Shown one piece after another: positions 46,527 to 57,570 of a stretch of 64,000 nucleotides of DNA. The stretch covers positions 60,198 through 124,197 of the forward strand of contig NZ_FMIQ01000070.1 in assembly GCF_900095695.1 (NCBI RefSeq), read 5' to 3'. The position numbers and the translations under genes are program-made. Source of the DNA: Hafnia alvei. GTDB taxonomy: Bacteria; Pseudomonadota; Gammaproteobacteria; Enterobacterales; Enterobacteriaceae. The notes under the pieces are model-generated. The model saw only the letters and a list, made by a program, of their open reading frames with translations, did no database searches and was not told the origin of the DNA. Within the stretch, counting starts at the first letter, position 1; each line of letters begins with the position of its first letter.

Positions 46527-47723
46527 TTATTGCAATACACTGCCCAGTTGAAAAATCGGGAGATACATTGCAAGCACTAAGCCACCGACCACAATCCCCA
46601 TAATTACCATCATGATGGGTTCTATCATCTGCGCCAGCGCGTCGCTCAGGCTATTAGCTTGATGCTGATAATGCTGTGCCAAGCGCGACATCATGTGGTC
46701 AAGCCCACCGGATTCTTCACCCACCCGTATCAGTTGAAAACACAGTGTTGGAAATACTGACTGCTGCTTTATTGCCAAGCTTAGGGCATCTCCCTGTTGT
46801 AAATTCTGGCTCACATTTTCGACCGCCTGCCGAAAAATAGGATTCTGCTGCGCCTGAGTCGCATTTTCTAGCCCTTTCAACAGCGGTAATCCTGCCTGTT
46901 GGGTCATAGCGAGGCTGAAAAAAAGTTGGCTAAGATTTGCTGTTGATATCAAACGACCGATGATGGGCAACCGTAATAGCATTCGCTGTGTTTGAATTCG
47001 GAATGACGGCGAACGCTGATAACGCCATAGCGTCAGAAGCACTGCCGAAGAGATAATCCCAATAATCGACGGTGCATGCTGAATCAGCACCTGAGAGCAA
47101 GCCATCAATGCACGCGTGAATGCAGGCAAGGGGGCATTAAAGCTTCGATAGAGATCGGAAAATTGTGGCAATACCCAAACCAGCATAATGACGATCACAA
47201 TGAGTGTGACGCTGAGTAAGAGAGCGGGGTAGCGCAACGCTTTGCCGATCTTGGCCTTGAGCTCGGCTTGGCGCTTCTGTTGCTCTGCCAGCGCGAAACA
47301 GCTTTGATCCAGCCGTCCTGTCAATTCTGCCGTGGCAATGGTTTTGCTATACATAGGAGGAAAGATATCTGGGAACGTGACCAGCGCCTCTGACAGAGGA
47401 ATACCCATACTAACCTGCTGTGCGAGTCGTTGAAGTAAACACCGCCAATGGCGATGTGGATGATCTTCTGACAGCATCAATAGGCATTTAGCCAAAGGCA
47501 ATCCCGCATGCAGTAGTGTTGCTAGCTGTTCGATGGAGTGAATGCAATCTGTATTCTTCCACGCTAAAGGACGCAGGCGATACTGCCGCTGCATTTTCAG
47601 TGGTATGAGCCCCTGTATCTGTAGCTGAAAAAGTGCCTGTTATTTTTGCTTTGCGAGACAGACGCCCGTTAGCAATTGCTGCGCTGGGTCTATCGCTAAC
47701 CATGTAAAGAGCGCATAAGTCAT
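46527..47723 (-). pseudogene. hofC: type IV pilus-like assembly platform protein HofC, interrupted by an in-frame stop
   Basis: PilC/GspF-family inner-membrane platform protein. From the ATG at 47723, 6 nt after hofB, the frame reads MTYALFTWLAIDPAQQLLTG and on to LAKQK, then meets TAA at 47640-47642, then continues in the same frame as QALFQLQIQGLIPLK into the rest of the protein. Without the stop it would be 398 residues, against 400 in E. coli. The downstream part (355 codons from an ATG at 47594) is intact, with two GspF domains and three membrane helices, ending MYLPIFQLGSVLQ. Either the gene is inactive, or translation restarts at 47594. A sequencing error is also possible. Confidence 0.85.
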
Positions 47724-47729
47724 CTGTTT

Positions 47730-49133
47730 TCACCGTACCTTGTCAGCATAATGCCCACCCAATACACGCACGACTTCTGCCAGCGAGGTTTCTCCTCGAT
47801 GAGCGAGCTGAAGACCAGCCTGCCACAGCGATACAACGCCCTGTTGCTGTGATAGCGTGTGAATGTCTAGAGCGGAGGCTTGAGCGAGCAGTGCGAGTTG
47901 GATCTCGGGTGAAATTGGCAGGATTTCGTAGACGGCTTTTCGACCATAGTAACCGTTAAAGCAGTGTTCGCAGCCAGCGGCTATCCAGTGATGAAACTCA
48001 TCGCCTTGCCACTGGCTGGGGGTGAGTTTTTGAGCGGTAAGATCGCGTTGGCGACAATGCTGACAGAGCTTGCGTACCAAGCGCTGTGCGATAACAACGC
48101 TCAGGCTGGCGGCGATAAGATAGGGCTTAACATTCAACTGAGATAAACGTACCAGCGTTTCGCTAGCAGAATTGGTATGCAGTGTGGATAGCACCAGATG
48201 ACCGGTTTGCGCTGCATTAACAGCGATCTCAGCCGTCTCAGCATCGCGAATCTCACCGATCATAATGACATCAGGGTCTTGGCGTAGCAGCGCGCGTAGG
48301 ACGGTGGTAAACCCGAGTGCGGCTTTGGTATTAATTGCGGTTTGGTTGACGCCTTCTAGCGGTGACTCAACCGGATCTTCTACGCTACAAATGTTGATCT
48401 CTGGTGAGCGTAAATAGTTAAGGCTGCTATAAAGCGTGGCTGTTTTTCCACTCCCCGTTGGTCCTGTGACTAAAATCAGCCCTTGGGGTTTGCTCAGTGC
48501 GGATTTAAACGTGCTAAGTGCTCGGGGTTCGAACCCTAAGCCGTCGAGCTCAAAAGGCTGGACCCCATCTTGAACCTGACGCAGCACCACTTTTTCACCG
48601 AGCCGAGTGGGTAGGGTAGAAATACGGAAGGTTGTGCTCTGTGAATTTAGCGCGATGTTAAGTTGTCCATCCTGTGGAATACGACGTTCCGCGATATCAA
48701 GCTCAGCCATCACTTTGAGCCGAGGAATAATACGCAGAGTGTCGCTGCCGTTCGGGAGCGGCAGCGGCTGCAATACGCCGTCAATGCGCAGGCGAACGTT
48801 TAGGCTGTTTAGTTTCGGTTCAAGGTGAATGTCAGAGGCTCTTCGCTTGAGCGCTTGCTGAATAATATATTCCAGTAGCTGCTTGGTTTTAACATCATCA
48901 CCGGTGCCGTCTGGCGAGTTTAGCGCTGTTGCATGATGTTGCTGGGCTGACTCTAGCTGGGCTACTCCCCAACGATGCCAAACTACGGATTTCCCGCTGG
49001 CGAATTTTATTGCGTCAACGAGTTTGCTGGGAGCCACGGCGTGAGGCCCAGCGATCTGAATCGCGTGGCTATCTTCTTCAATCATGACGCAGCCAAATTG
49101 GTGGCATAGCTGCTCAATATGCCGCCGGTTCAC
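47730..49133 (-). CDS. hofB: type IV pilus-like assembly ATPase HofB (GspE/PilB family)
   Basis: Cytoplasmic hexameric ATPase for pilin assembly. It has 467 residues (E. coli 461). Walker A GPTGSGKTATLYSSL lies near residue 225, the Asp box SVEDPVE near 255, Walker B RQDPDVIMIGEIRDAETAE near 285, and the His box GHLVLSTLHTNSASETL near 310. A Cys4 zinc motif (CQHC with CEHC) is present. The start is GTG, overlapping the ppdD stop (GTGA), so the genes are coupled. Confidence 0.95.
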   Translation of the reverse strand: MNRRHIEQLCHQFGCVMIEEDSHAIQIAGPHAVAPSKLVDAIKFASGKSVVWHRWGVAQLESAQQHHATALNSPDGTGDDVKTKQLLEYIIQQALKRRASDIHLEPKLNSLNVRLRIDGVLQPLPLPNGSDTLRIIPRLKVMAELDIAERRIPQDGQLNIALNSQSTTFRISTLPTRLGEKVVLRQVQDGVQPFELDGLGFEPRALSTFKSALSKPQGLILVTGPTGSGKTATLYSSLNYLRSPEINICSVEDPVESPLEGVNQTAINTKAALGFTTVLRALLRQDPDVIMIGEIRDAETAEIAVNAAQTGHLVLSTLHTNSASETLVRLSQLNVKPYLIAASLSVVIAQRLVRKLCQHCRQRDLTAQKLTPSQWQGDEFHHWIAAGCEHCFNGYYGRKAVYEILPISPEIQLALLAQASALDIHTLSQQQGVVSLWQAGLQLAHRGETSLAEVVRVLGGHYADKVR

Positions 49134-49612
49134 TGGGTGTCTCCTGCGGATGGAAAGCGTAGAACTTGATCGCAGGCGGTGACAAGTGAGCTGTTTTCAC
49201 CTGATGCCTGACAGTTTTTTTGCCAGCTCAGATCGCCGCTCGTGCTGTCTAACTGCGGTGTGAGCGATGCCGTGAGTCCGTTTAACGCCTGTTGCCCTAC
49301 CGCAGTGATAACGCCTTGGGACACGTTAAGGGTGCTGACATACGTCGTACTTTTGCTTTGGGGAATACCACTTGCCCCAATGTTGCATTCAGAGAGGCTG
49401 CCTTGCTCCAGAGCGCACAGTTCAATCGCCGTTTTATAGGGCATCATGGCCTGCAACATATCTGTCATCGCCGCTTTTTGAATATAGCTTTGGTACGCTG
49501 GAATTCCTGCGGCACTAAGAATGGCGATGATGGCGATCACGACCATTAGCTCAATAAGCGTAAAGCCGCTTTGGCGGTGGGCTATTAAGTGAGGAACCTG
49601 TGTTTGCTGCAT
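49130..49612 (-). CDS. ppdD: type IV prepilin-like protein PpdD
   Basis: Major pilin-like subunit of the Hof/Ppd system. It has 160 residues (E. coli 146). The prepilin leader is 16 residues ending in Gly, then FTLIELMVVIAIIAILSAAG, the hallmark N-methylated helix with Glu5. The leader is longer than the six residues of E. coli. Cysteine pairs near LCALEQ, SECN, KNCQ and TACD suggest disulphides. The ATG at 49612 follows GGAG. A prepilin peptidase (PppA or GspO type) must be encoded elsewhere. Confidence 0.94.
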   Translation of the reverse strand: MQQTQVPHLIAHRQSGFTLIELMVVIAIIAILSAAGIPAYQSYIQKAAMTDMLQAMMPYKTAIELCALEQGSLSECNIGASGIPQSKSTTYVSTLNVSQGVITAVGQQALNGLTASLTPQLDSTSGDLSWQKNCQASGENSSLVTACDQVLRFPSAGDTQ

Positions 49613-49793
49613 GATGAGTCTCCGCTGTGTTGTGCAGCGCAGCATGCAATGAGCATTGGTGGTAGCCAAGTACTGAAGGAGAAGACTGGAAAGGCGATTG
49701 ACGAGAAATTCAAACCTGTTACAGGTTTCCACGCCATAGTGCGAACAGCGCCGCAATATGGCGTGGGTGAATGCTTATTGGTTTAACCTGGTG

Positions 49794-50717
<924 letters not shown>

Positions 50718-50799
50718 TTAGGCCATAAACATGGACTGTTGATATAGGTCCAAGTATTAAGAATAATCATGCTACTCTGTTGCCGCTATAAGTACCATA

Positions 50800-50860
50800 T
50801 ATAGCCGTCATACTTGAAGCTGCATCTGCGTTGGCTGCAACTCCAATTACTTTGGCTATA
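50800..50860. repeat. small imperfect palindromic repeat between nadC and ampD
   Basis: Two 25-nt arms, beginning TATAGCC at 50800 and ending GGCTATA at 50860, are inverted copies with scattered mismatches, and share TTGAAGCTGCA against TTGGAGTTGCA. The 61-bp unit sits in the divergent nadC-ampD gap. The form resembles dispersed intergenic palindromes of enterobacteria; the family was not identified. Confidence 0.6.
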
Positions 50861-50895
50861 GACAACACTCATTCGGTCAGGAGTAGCAGTAAGAA

Positions 50896-51453
50896 ATGCG
50901 ATTAGAAGACGGCTGGATTGTTGGCGTTGAGCGCGTGCCCTCGCCTCATTTTGACGATCGCCCAGATAGCGAAGCGCCGTCATTGCTGGTGGTGCATAAT
51001 ATTAGCCTACCGCCGGGCGAGTTTGGCGGACCGTATATCAGCCAGCTTTTTACCGGTACATTACGTGCCGATGAGCATCCTTTTTTTGCTGAAATTCAAC
51101 ATTTGCGCGTTTCTGCACACTGCCTGATACGCCGTGATGGAACCGTGATTCAGTATGTGCCTTTTAATCGCCGAGCATGGCACGCAGGAGTCTCTTGTTT
51201 TGAGGGGCGCGAACGCTGCAATGATTTTTCGATTGGCATTGAGTTGGAAGGCACTGATACCCAAGCGTTTGAGCCTGAGCAATATTGCAAGCTGGCAGAA
51301 ATTAACGCATTGCTGATGGATGAATACCCGATAACACCTCAGCGTGTGACTGGACATAGCGATATTGCGCCAGGGCGAAAAACCGATCCAGGCCCGATGT
51401 TTTTCTGGGATGAATATCGCCAGATTTTAAGTCGTTACATAAAAAATAAATAA
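50896..51453 (+). CDS. ampD: 1,6-anhydro-N-acetylmuramyl-L-alanine amidase AmpD
   Basis: Cytoplasmic zinc amidase that cleaves anhydro-muropeptides in murein recycling. Loss of it derepresses AmpC beta-lactamase in species with ampR-ampC. It has 185 residues (E. coli 183). Zinc ligands His34 ([14 protein letters not shown]), His154 and Asp164 ([15 protein letters not shown]) and the catalytic Glu in [12 protein letters not shown] are all present, so it should be active. It is followed 20 nt later by ampE. Confidence 0.97.
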   Translation: MRLEDGWIVGVERVPSPHFDDRPDSEAPSLLVVHNISLPPGEFGGPYISQLFTGTLRADEHPFFAEIQHLRVSAHCLIRRDGTVIQYVPFNRRAWHAGVSCFEGRERCNDFSIGIELEGTDTQAFEPEQYCKLAEINALLMDEYPITPQRVTGHSDIAPGRKTDPGPMFFWDEYRQILSRYIKNK

Positions 51454-51473
51454 AAAGAAGGGAGTTAAGAAGC

Positions 51474-52328
51474 ATGACTCTGTTTTCGTTGTTACTGGTA
51501 TTAGCGTGGGAGCGTCTGTTTAAGCTCGGGCACCATTGGCAAATTGATCACCGTTTTGAGCCGATATTTCGGATGGGCTCTGGAGCATCGTTGCCCAAAA
51601 CATTGCTGATGACGATTGTTTGGATGGCGGTGGTGTTTGCCGTTTTGTGGGCTGCACACGGTATGTTCTTCGGGGTGCTGTCATTGGCATTGTGGATTCT
51701 AATTGCGCTGTTTTGCATTGGGGCGGGAGAAATCCGTAAACACTACCGTGCTTATCTCGCGGCTGCGCGCAAAGGCGATGAACACGCGACCGATCAGATG
51801 GCGACCGAGCTGGCATTGATTCATGGTTTGCCCACGGATTGTACGGCTGATGTGCGTTTGCGTGAACTGCAAAATGCGCTGGTTTGGATTAACTTTCGTT
51901 TCTATCTTGCGCCGCTGTTTTGGTTTGTGGTGGCAGGCCCGTATGGTCCTGTTGCATTAGCGGGATATGCCATGCTGCGTGCTTACCAAACATGGCTAAC
52001 ACGTCAGGGGTCGCCGCTGTTACGTGCGCAGTCGGGTGTGGATTTGGTTCTGAACTGGCTTGATTGGATCCCCGTGCGTTTAGCCGGTGTGACCTATGCG
52101 CTGCTAGGCCATGGTGAAAGGGCGCTGCCTGCATGGCTCGCTTCACTGGGTGATGTGCATTCGTCGCAATATAAAGTGCTGACCAATTTGGCACAGTTCT
52201 CCTTAGCGCGCGATCCGCATCTCGATCCGATTAAAACGCCGCGTGCGGCGGTAACGCTAGCGCGAAAAATCACCATGGTGTTGCTGGTGGTTGTAGCGCT
52301 GCTGACGATTTATGGGGCGTTGATGTAG
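51474..52328 (+). CDS. ampE: inner-membrane protein AmpE
   Basis: Integral membrane protein of the ampDE operon, long proposed to take part in beta-lactamase regulation or signalling. It has 284 residues, as in E. coli. The start [19 protein letters not shown] and four to five hydrophobic segments match the family. [20 protein letters not shown] near residue 81-100 lies in the cytoplasmic loop. Biochemical role is not settled. Confidence 0.95.
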   Translation: MTLFSLLLVLAWERLFKLGHHWQIDHRFEPIFRMGSGASLPKTLLMTIVWMAVVFAVLWAAHGMFFGVLSLALWILIALFCIGAGEIRKHYRAYLAAARKGDEHATDQMATELALIHGLPTDCTADVRLRELQNALVWINFRFYLAPLFWFVVAGPYGPVALAGYAMLRAYQTWLTRQGSPLLRAQSGVDLVLNWLDWIPVRLAGVTYALLGHGERALPAWLASLGDVHSSQYKVLTNLAQFSLARDPHLDPIKTPRAAVTLARKITMVLLVVVALLTIYGALM

Positions 52329-52436
52329 GTGGAGTGGGGCTTCGTGCGCCAGTACTGTATATGTTAGAATTGTGAAAGGTTTCGTCCGCCAGTGAACATG
52401 AGCATTTCCATGAAACCAATGGCGTAGGCGTCCGAT

Positions 52437-52462
52437 GAGAGCCCCGTTGCGCGGGGGCTCTC
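52437..52462. repeat. GC-rich hairpin inside the element
   Basis: GAGAGCCCC and GGGGCTCTC are perfectly complementary with an 8-nt loop. There is no T-run. Confidence 0.7.
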
Positions 52463-52537
52463 AACTCGCGCGCTTTTATCCGAGACGCCATTTCCGCTAC
52501 GGTTTGGTATCGCCCATCCAGGGCGCCCCAAACTCCG

Positions 52538-52559
52538 CCGGTACATCCTTGTACCGGCG
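52538..52559. repeat. second hairpin inside the element
   Basis: GCCGGTACA, a few bases and TGTACCGGC form a perfect 9-bp inverted repeat near the middle of the left half. Confidence 0.7.
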
Positions 52560-52612
52560 GCTCTCCCTACCAAGACTTAAACAATTAAAAGAAAATAAAA
52601 AGATAGAAAATA

Positions 52613-52640
52613 TCTTTTGTCTTTTGTCTTTTGTCTTTTG
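52613..52640 (+). repeat. TCTTTTG heptanucleotide repeat, four copies
   Basis: TCTTTTG is repeated four times in perfect tandem. It lies in an A/T-rich core of the inverted-repeat element. Such arrays can vary in copy number. Confidence 0.9.
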
Positions 52641-52992
52641 GTGTTTGGCCTTTTCCGGCACGTTGTTCTTCAGCTGAATGGAGGAATGTAGGCTAGGATT
52701 TGCCGACTGGACGTCGGCAAAAGAACGACGGAGGCATGGATGCCGATTGTCGTTCGTTCCGTTAAAGCCGGAATGACGCAATGAAGGAACCCGCGTAGCG
52801 GGCTGGAGAGCGGTGCCAAGCCCGGATGCAAGGCGGCGGCGATTGAGCCGCCTTGCTCGGACGCCAGCACAATGTCTATGTGAAACTCGGTGTATTCGGC
52901 GTACGAAAACTTTCACAGTTCTAACATATACACATACAGTACCGGCAGACGAAACCTTACCCCATAAGTTGAATTGCCCCCCTGATGCCCTC

Positions 52993-53943
52993 CTACCTAT
53001 TATCCCCCAACGGCTCCCCAAACACCGGCATCCCTTGTTCATCCCACTCGAAGGTTTTAATACGCGTATGGCGGTTTGGGTCATACAACGGATCGCCTTC
53101 GATTTCAGTGTAGTTGCGCGCGTGATAGACCAGTACGTTGTCGCCCTCTTGGGTTTGAGTAAAACTGTTATGTCCTGGGCCAAATTGGCGGTTATGGCGT
53201 GCGGTGCCAAATACGGGCTTTTGCGCTTTATGCCATTGAGCGGCATCTAGAATATCAACGCCGTCCTTCGCCCATAGCATCCCCATACAGTAGTTTTCAT
53301 CGGTGGCGCTGGCGGAATAAGTGATAAAAATTCTTCCGCCATGGTGAATGACCGCAGGTCCCTCGTTGACCCAAAAACCTCTCGTCTCCCATTCCAGCTC
53401 TGGCTTGCTCAGCATCACCGGCTGGCCTTTTATCGTCCATGCGTTTTCAAGTTCAGCGAGATAAAGATTAGAGTTGCCATAAATCTCAGGATCTTTCTGC
53501 GCCCAAAGGTAGTAGCGTTTACCTTGGTATTCAAAACTGGTGGCGTCGAGTGAAAACGTATCCAGCGGCGTGATGATTCTGCCTCGCTCAACCCAGTTTC
53601 CGCTTAGCGGATCGGCGTCGTTGCAGGTCAGGGCGAACATACGGTGCTGGAATAGCCCTTCTTTAATCTCCGGTGAATGCGCGGCAGCAAAATAAATCAC
53701 CCATTGTCCATTGAAGAAATGCAGCTCTGGGGCCCAAATCAGGTGGCTCATTGGACCATTTTCTGGCTTGTGCCAAACAGTCACGGGTTTTGCGTCGGCC
53801 AGTTGCTCTAGCGTTTGGGCACGGCGTAGTTCCAAACGATCGTATTCGGGCACCGAAGCGATAAAGTAATACCAACCATCCTGATGCAAATGAATATAGG
53901 GATCGGCGCGCTGTTCAATCAGCGGGTTAGGAAAAACGGTCAT
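52993..53943 (-). CDS. glycoside hydrolase family 43 enzyme (arabinosidase-like)
   Basis: Five-bladed propeller glycosidase of GH43, a family of arabinofuranosidases, arabinanases and xylosidases. It has 316 residues and no signal peptide, so it should work in the cytoplasm on imported oligosaccharides. The three expected acidic residues are visible: Asp14 (RADPYIHL) as base, Asp133 (SLDATSFEY) as pKa modulator and Glu194 (VNEGPAVI) as acid. It is the last gene of a minus-strand group with the GPH transporter (25 nt upstream in the start direction) and a porin. Arabino-oligosaccharide as substrate is inference; xylo-oligosaccharides remain possible. Confidence 0.85.
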   Translation of the reverse strand: MTVFPNPLIEQRADPYIHLHQDGWYYFIASVPEYDRLELRRAQTLEQLADAKPVTVWHKPENGPMSHLIWAPELHFFNGQWVIYFAAAHSPEIKEGLFQHRMFALTCNDADPLSGNWVERGRIITPLDTFSLDATSFEYQGKRYYLWAQKDPEIYGNSNLYLAELENAWTIKGQPVMLSKPELEWETRGFWVNEGPAVIHHGGRIFITYSASATDENYCMGMLWAKDGVDILDAAQWHKAQKPVFGTARHNRQFGPGHNSFTQTQEGDNVLVYHARNYTEIEGDPLYDPNRHTRIKTFEWDEQGMPVFGEPLGDNR

Positions 53944-53968
53944 TTATAGCTCCCTGATATCTCATGGA

Positions 53969-55372
53969 TTAAACAGTATGTGGCTTCGCCTGCTTGGCAT
54001 CGATTAGCGCATTGAGCTCTTGATAGTTTTCGCGGCGTTTAGCCAGATCGCTCTGAATTTGAATCATCATGGTGCGGTCAACTTTCAATAGGCGTACAAC
54101 GCCTGCGGTAATCAAATAGCCAATTCCTGGGATGATGGTGAAAAGCAGAATAATACCGCCCACAGCGGTGTCGCTCTGGCGTGCCGCACCGGCGTCGTAG
54201 CCGTAGGCTGAAAGCAAGAACCCTACCATTGCGCCCGCCACGGCTAAGCCCACTTTGAGGAAAAACAGGTTGCCTGAGAAGCTAATTCCGGTGCTGCGTT
54301 TCCCCGTTTTCCATTCACCGTAGTCGTCAACGTCGGCCATCAGCGACCAGTGCAGTGGGGAAGGGAGCTGATGCAGAATATTGAGCAAGAAATAGAGCAC
54401 TAGAACTAAAGTGGTCGCGTGTGGGTTTACCCAATAGAAGCCACAGGAGAAAATTGCGAGCACAATATTGGTCCAGAAGAAGACCTTAAGTTTGCAGTAG
54501 CGATCGGTTAACGGTTTCGCCAGCGCGCTGCCGAACATCATGCCAATCACGCCTAAGCTGATAAACAGGGTGGCGAAATGCGTGCTTTTTTCCATCACCC
54601 ACACTACGTAATACATGGTGGCTGCCATACGAATAAAGCCTGGGCAGACGTTGCAGAACGTGAGCAGCAGAATGCGCACCCACTGATCGTTCTTCCAAAC
54701 GTCGCGTAAATCCTGCTTCAGCGCATCATTGCTCGGAACGGCGGGTTTAATGCGCTCGCGAACGGTGGCAAAGCAGAACAGAAACATAAATAAGCCGATC
54801 AGCGCCGGCACGCCCATCGCCATTTGATAGCCTTTCGCTTTGTCTTCGCCGCCAAACCAATCTGCCATCGGTAGAAGGGTAGAGGATAAAATCAAGGTGG
54901 CGATCCCAACCATGATGAAACGGTAAGACTGGCAGGAAACGCGCTCTTTGGGATCGGCGGTGATAACACCACCTAGCGAGCAATAAGGAATATTGATGGC
55001 GGTGTAGGTCAGCGACATCAAGAAGTAGGTTACGAATGCATAGATAACTTTGCTGTTATAGGTCCATTCTGGCGTGGTAAACATCAATACGCTGAAAATG
55101 ACGTAAGGGAATGATACCCAGAGCAGATAAGGACGAAAACGCCCCCAGCGAGTCTGAGTGCGGTCGGCAATGGCACCCATAATCGGGTCGGTAACGGCAT
55201 CCAGAACGCGCACCGAAAGGAGCAACACGCCAACTAATGCGGGGGCTAAACCAAAGATATCGGTGTAGAAATAGCTCAGGAACATCATGATGGCACCGCC
55301 GATCATATTGCAACCAGCATCTCCCATTCCGTACCCGATCTTTTCTTTTACCGAAAGCTTGTTTTCATTCAT
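53969..55372 (-). CDS. GPH-family glycoside-pentoside-hexuronide:cation symporter
   Basis: Inner-membrane sugar symporter of the GPH family (melibiose, xyloside and glucuronide carriers). It has 467 residues and about twelve helices. KEKIGYGMGDAGCNM at the start and RVLDAVTDPIMGAIADRTQTRWGRFRPYLLW near residues 50-80 are family hallmarks, with the cation-site Asp pair in DAVTDP. The ATG at 55372 follows AGGA with good spacing; a GTG at 55387 has no such site. It lies between porin and GH43 genes, so the likely cargo is the same oligosaccharide. The specific sugar is unknown. Confidence 0.85.
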   Translation of the reverse strand: MNENKLSVKEKIGYGMGDAGCNMIGGAIMMFLSYFYTDIFGLAPALVGVLLLSVRVLDAVTDPIMGAIADRTQTRWGRFRPYLLWVSFPYVIFSVLMFTTPEWTYNSKVIYAFVTYFLMSLTYTAINIPYCSLGGVITADPKERVSCQSYRFIMVGIATLILSSTLLPMADWFGGEDKAKGYQMAMGVPALIGLFMFLFCFATVRERIKPAVPSNDALKQDLRDVWKNDQWVRILLLTFCNVCPGFIRMAATMYYVVWVMEKSTHFATLFISLGVIGMMFGSALAKPLTDRYCKLKVFFWTNIVLAIFSCGFYWVNPHATTLVLVLYFLLNILHQLPSPLHWSLMADVDDYGEWKTGKRSTGISFSGNLFFLKVGLAVAGAMVGFLLSAYGYDAGAARQSDTAVGGIILLFTIIPGIGYLITAGVVRLLKVDRTMMIQIQSDLAKRRENYQELNALIDAKQAKPHTV

Positions 55373-55514
55373 GGCTAACATCCTCACATAGAAATTATTT
55401 AGCTATCTTGATGAGGATTATGTGCTCGTAAACCTTGATTCTATGGGTAAAGGTTTAGCTGGCGAGATGGATAAATGTGCTATTGGGCTAGAGTTGTGAG
55501 CAATGTGGCAATTT

Positions 55515-55565
55515 GCCCTGATCATTGAGTATCCATGTACGGTGAGGATTAACAATGATCGGGGC
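55515..55565 (-). promoter_or_regulatory. strong hairpin between porin and transporter genes
   Basis: On the minus strand GCCCCGATCATTG and CAATGATCAGGGC can form a 12-bp stem with one mismatch, 16 nt after the porin stop. There is no T-run. It could protect the porin mRNA 3' end and set different expression levels for porin and transporter. That function is inference. Confidence 0.6.
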
Positions 55566-55581
55566 CGAGGGGATGAAATCG

Positions 55582-57570
<1,989 letters not shown>

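Larger units (their letters stand above)
52338..52956. mobile_element. 619-bp non-coding element with long terminal inverted repeats (MITE-like)
   Basis: The left end (52338-52390) and the reverse complement of the right end (52898-52956) match along about 53 positions with roughly seven mismatches and a 6-nt gap. Both contain GGTACTGTA or AGTACTGTA, TATGTTAGAA and TGTGAAAG. A second inverted pair, GGCGTCCGA (52427-52435) and TCGGACGCC (52857-52865), lies inside. The interior has several GC-rich hairpins and a 7-nt minisatellite. No transposase or plausible protein is present. It could be a non-autonomous transposable element or a structured RNA locus. No target-site duplication was clear. 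Confidence 0.7.

Noticed and set aside
52613..52640. Tandem repeats as a CRISPR array
   Set aside because: The units are 7 nt with no spacers, and no cas genes are present.
52435..52677. 80-codon frame and a 249-codon minus-strand frame (52497-53246) in the inverted-repeat element
   Set aside because: Both follow from repeat sequence; the longer one overlaps GH43 out of frame. No ribosome sites or domains were found.
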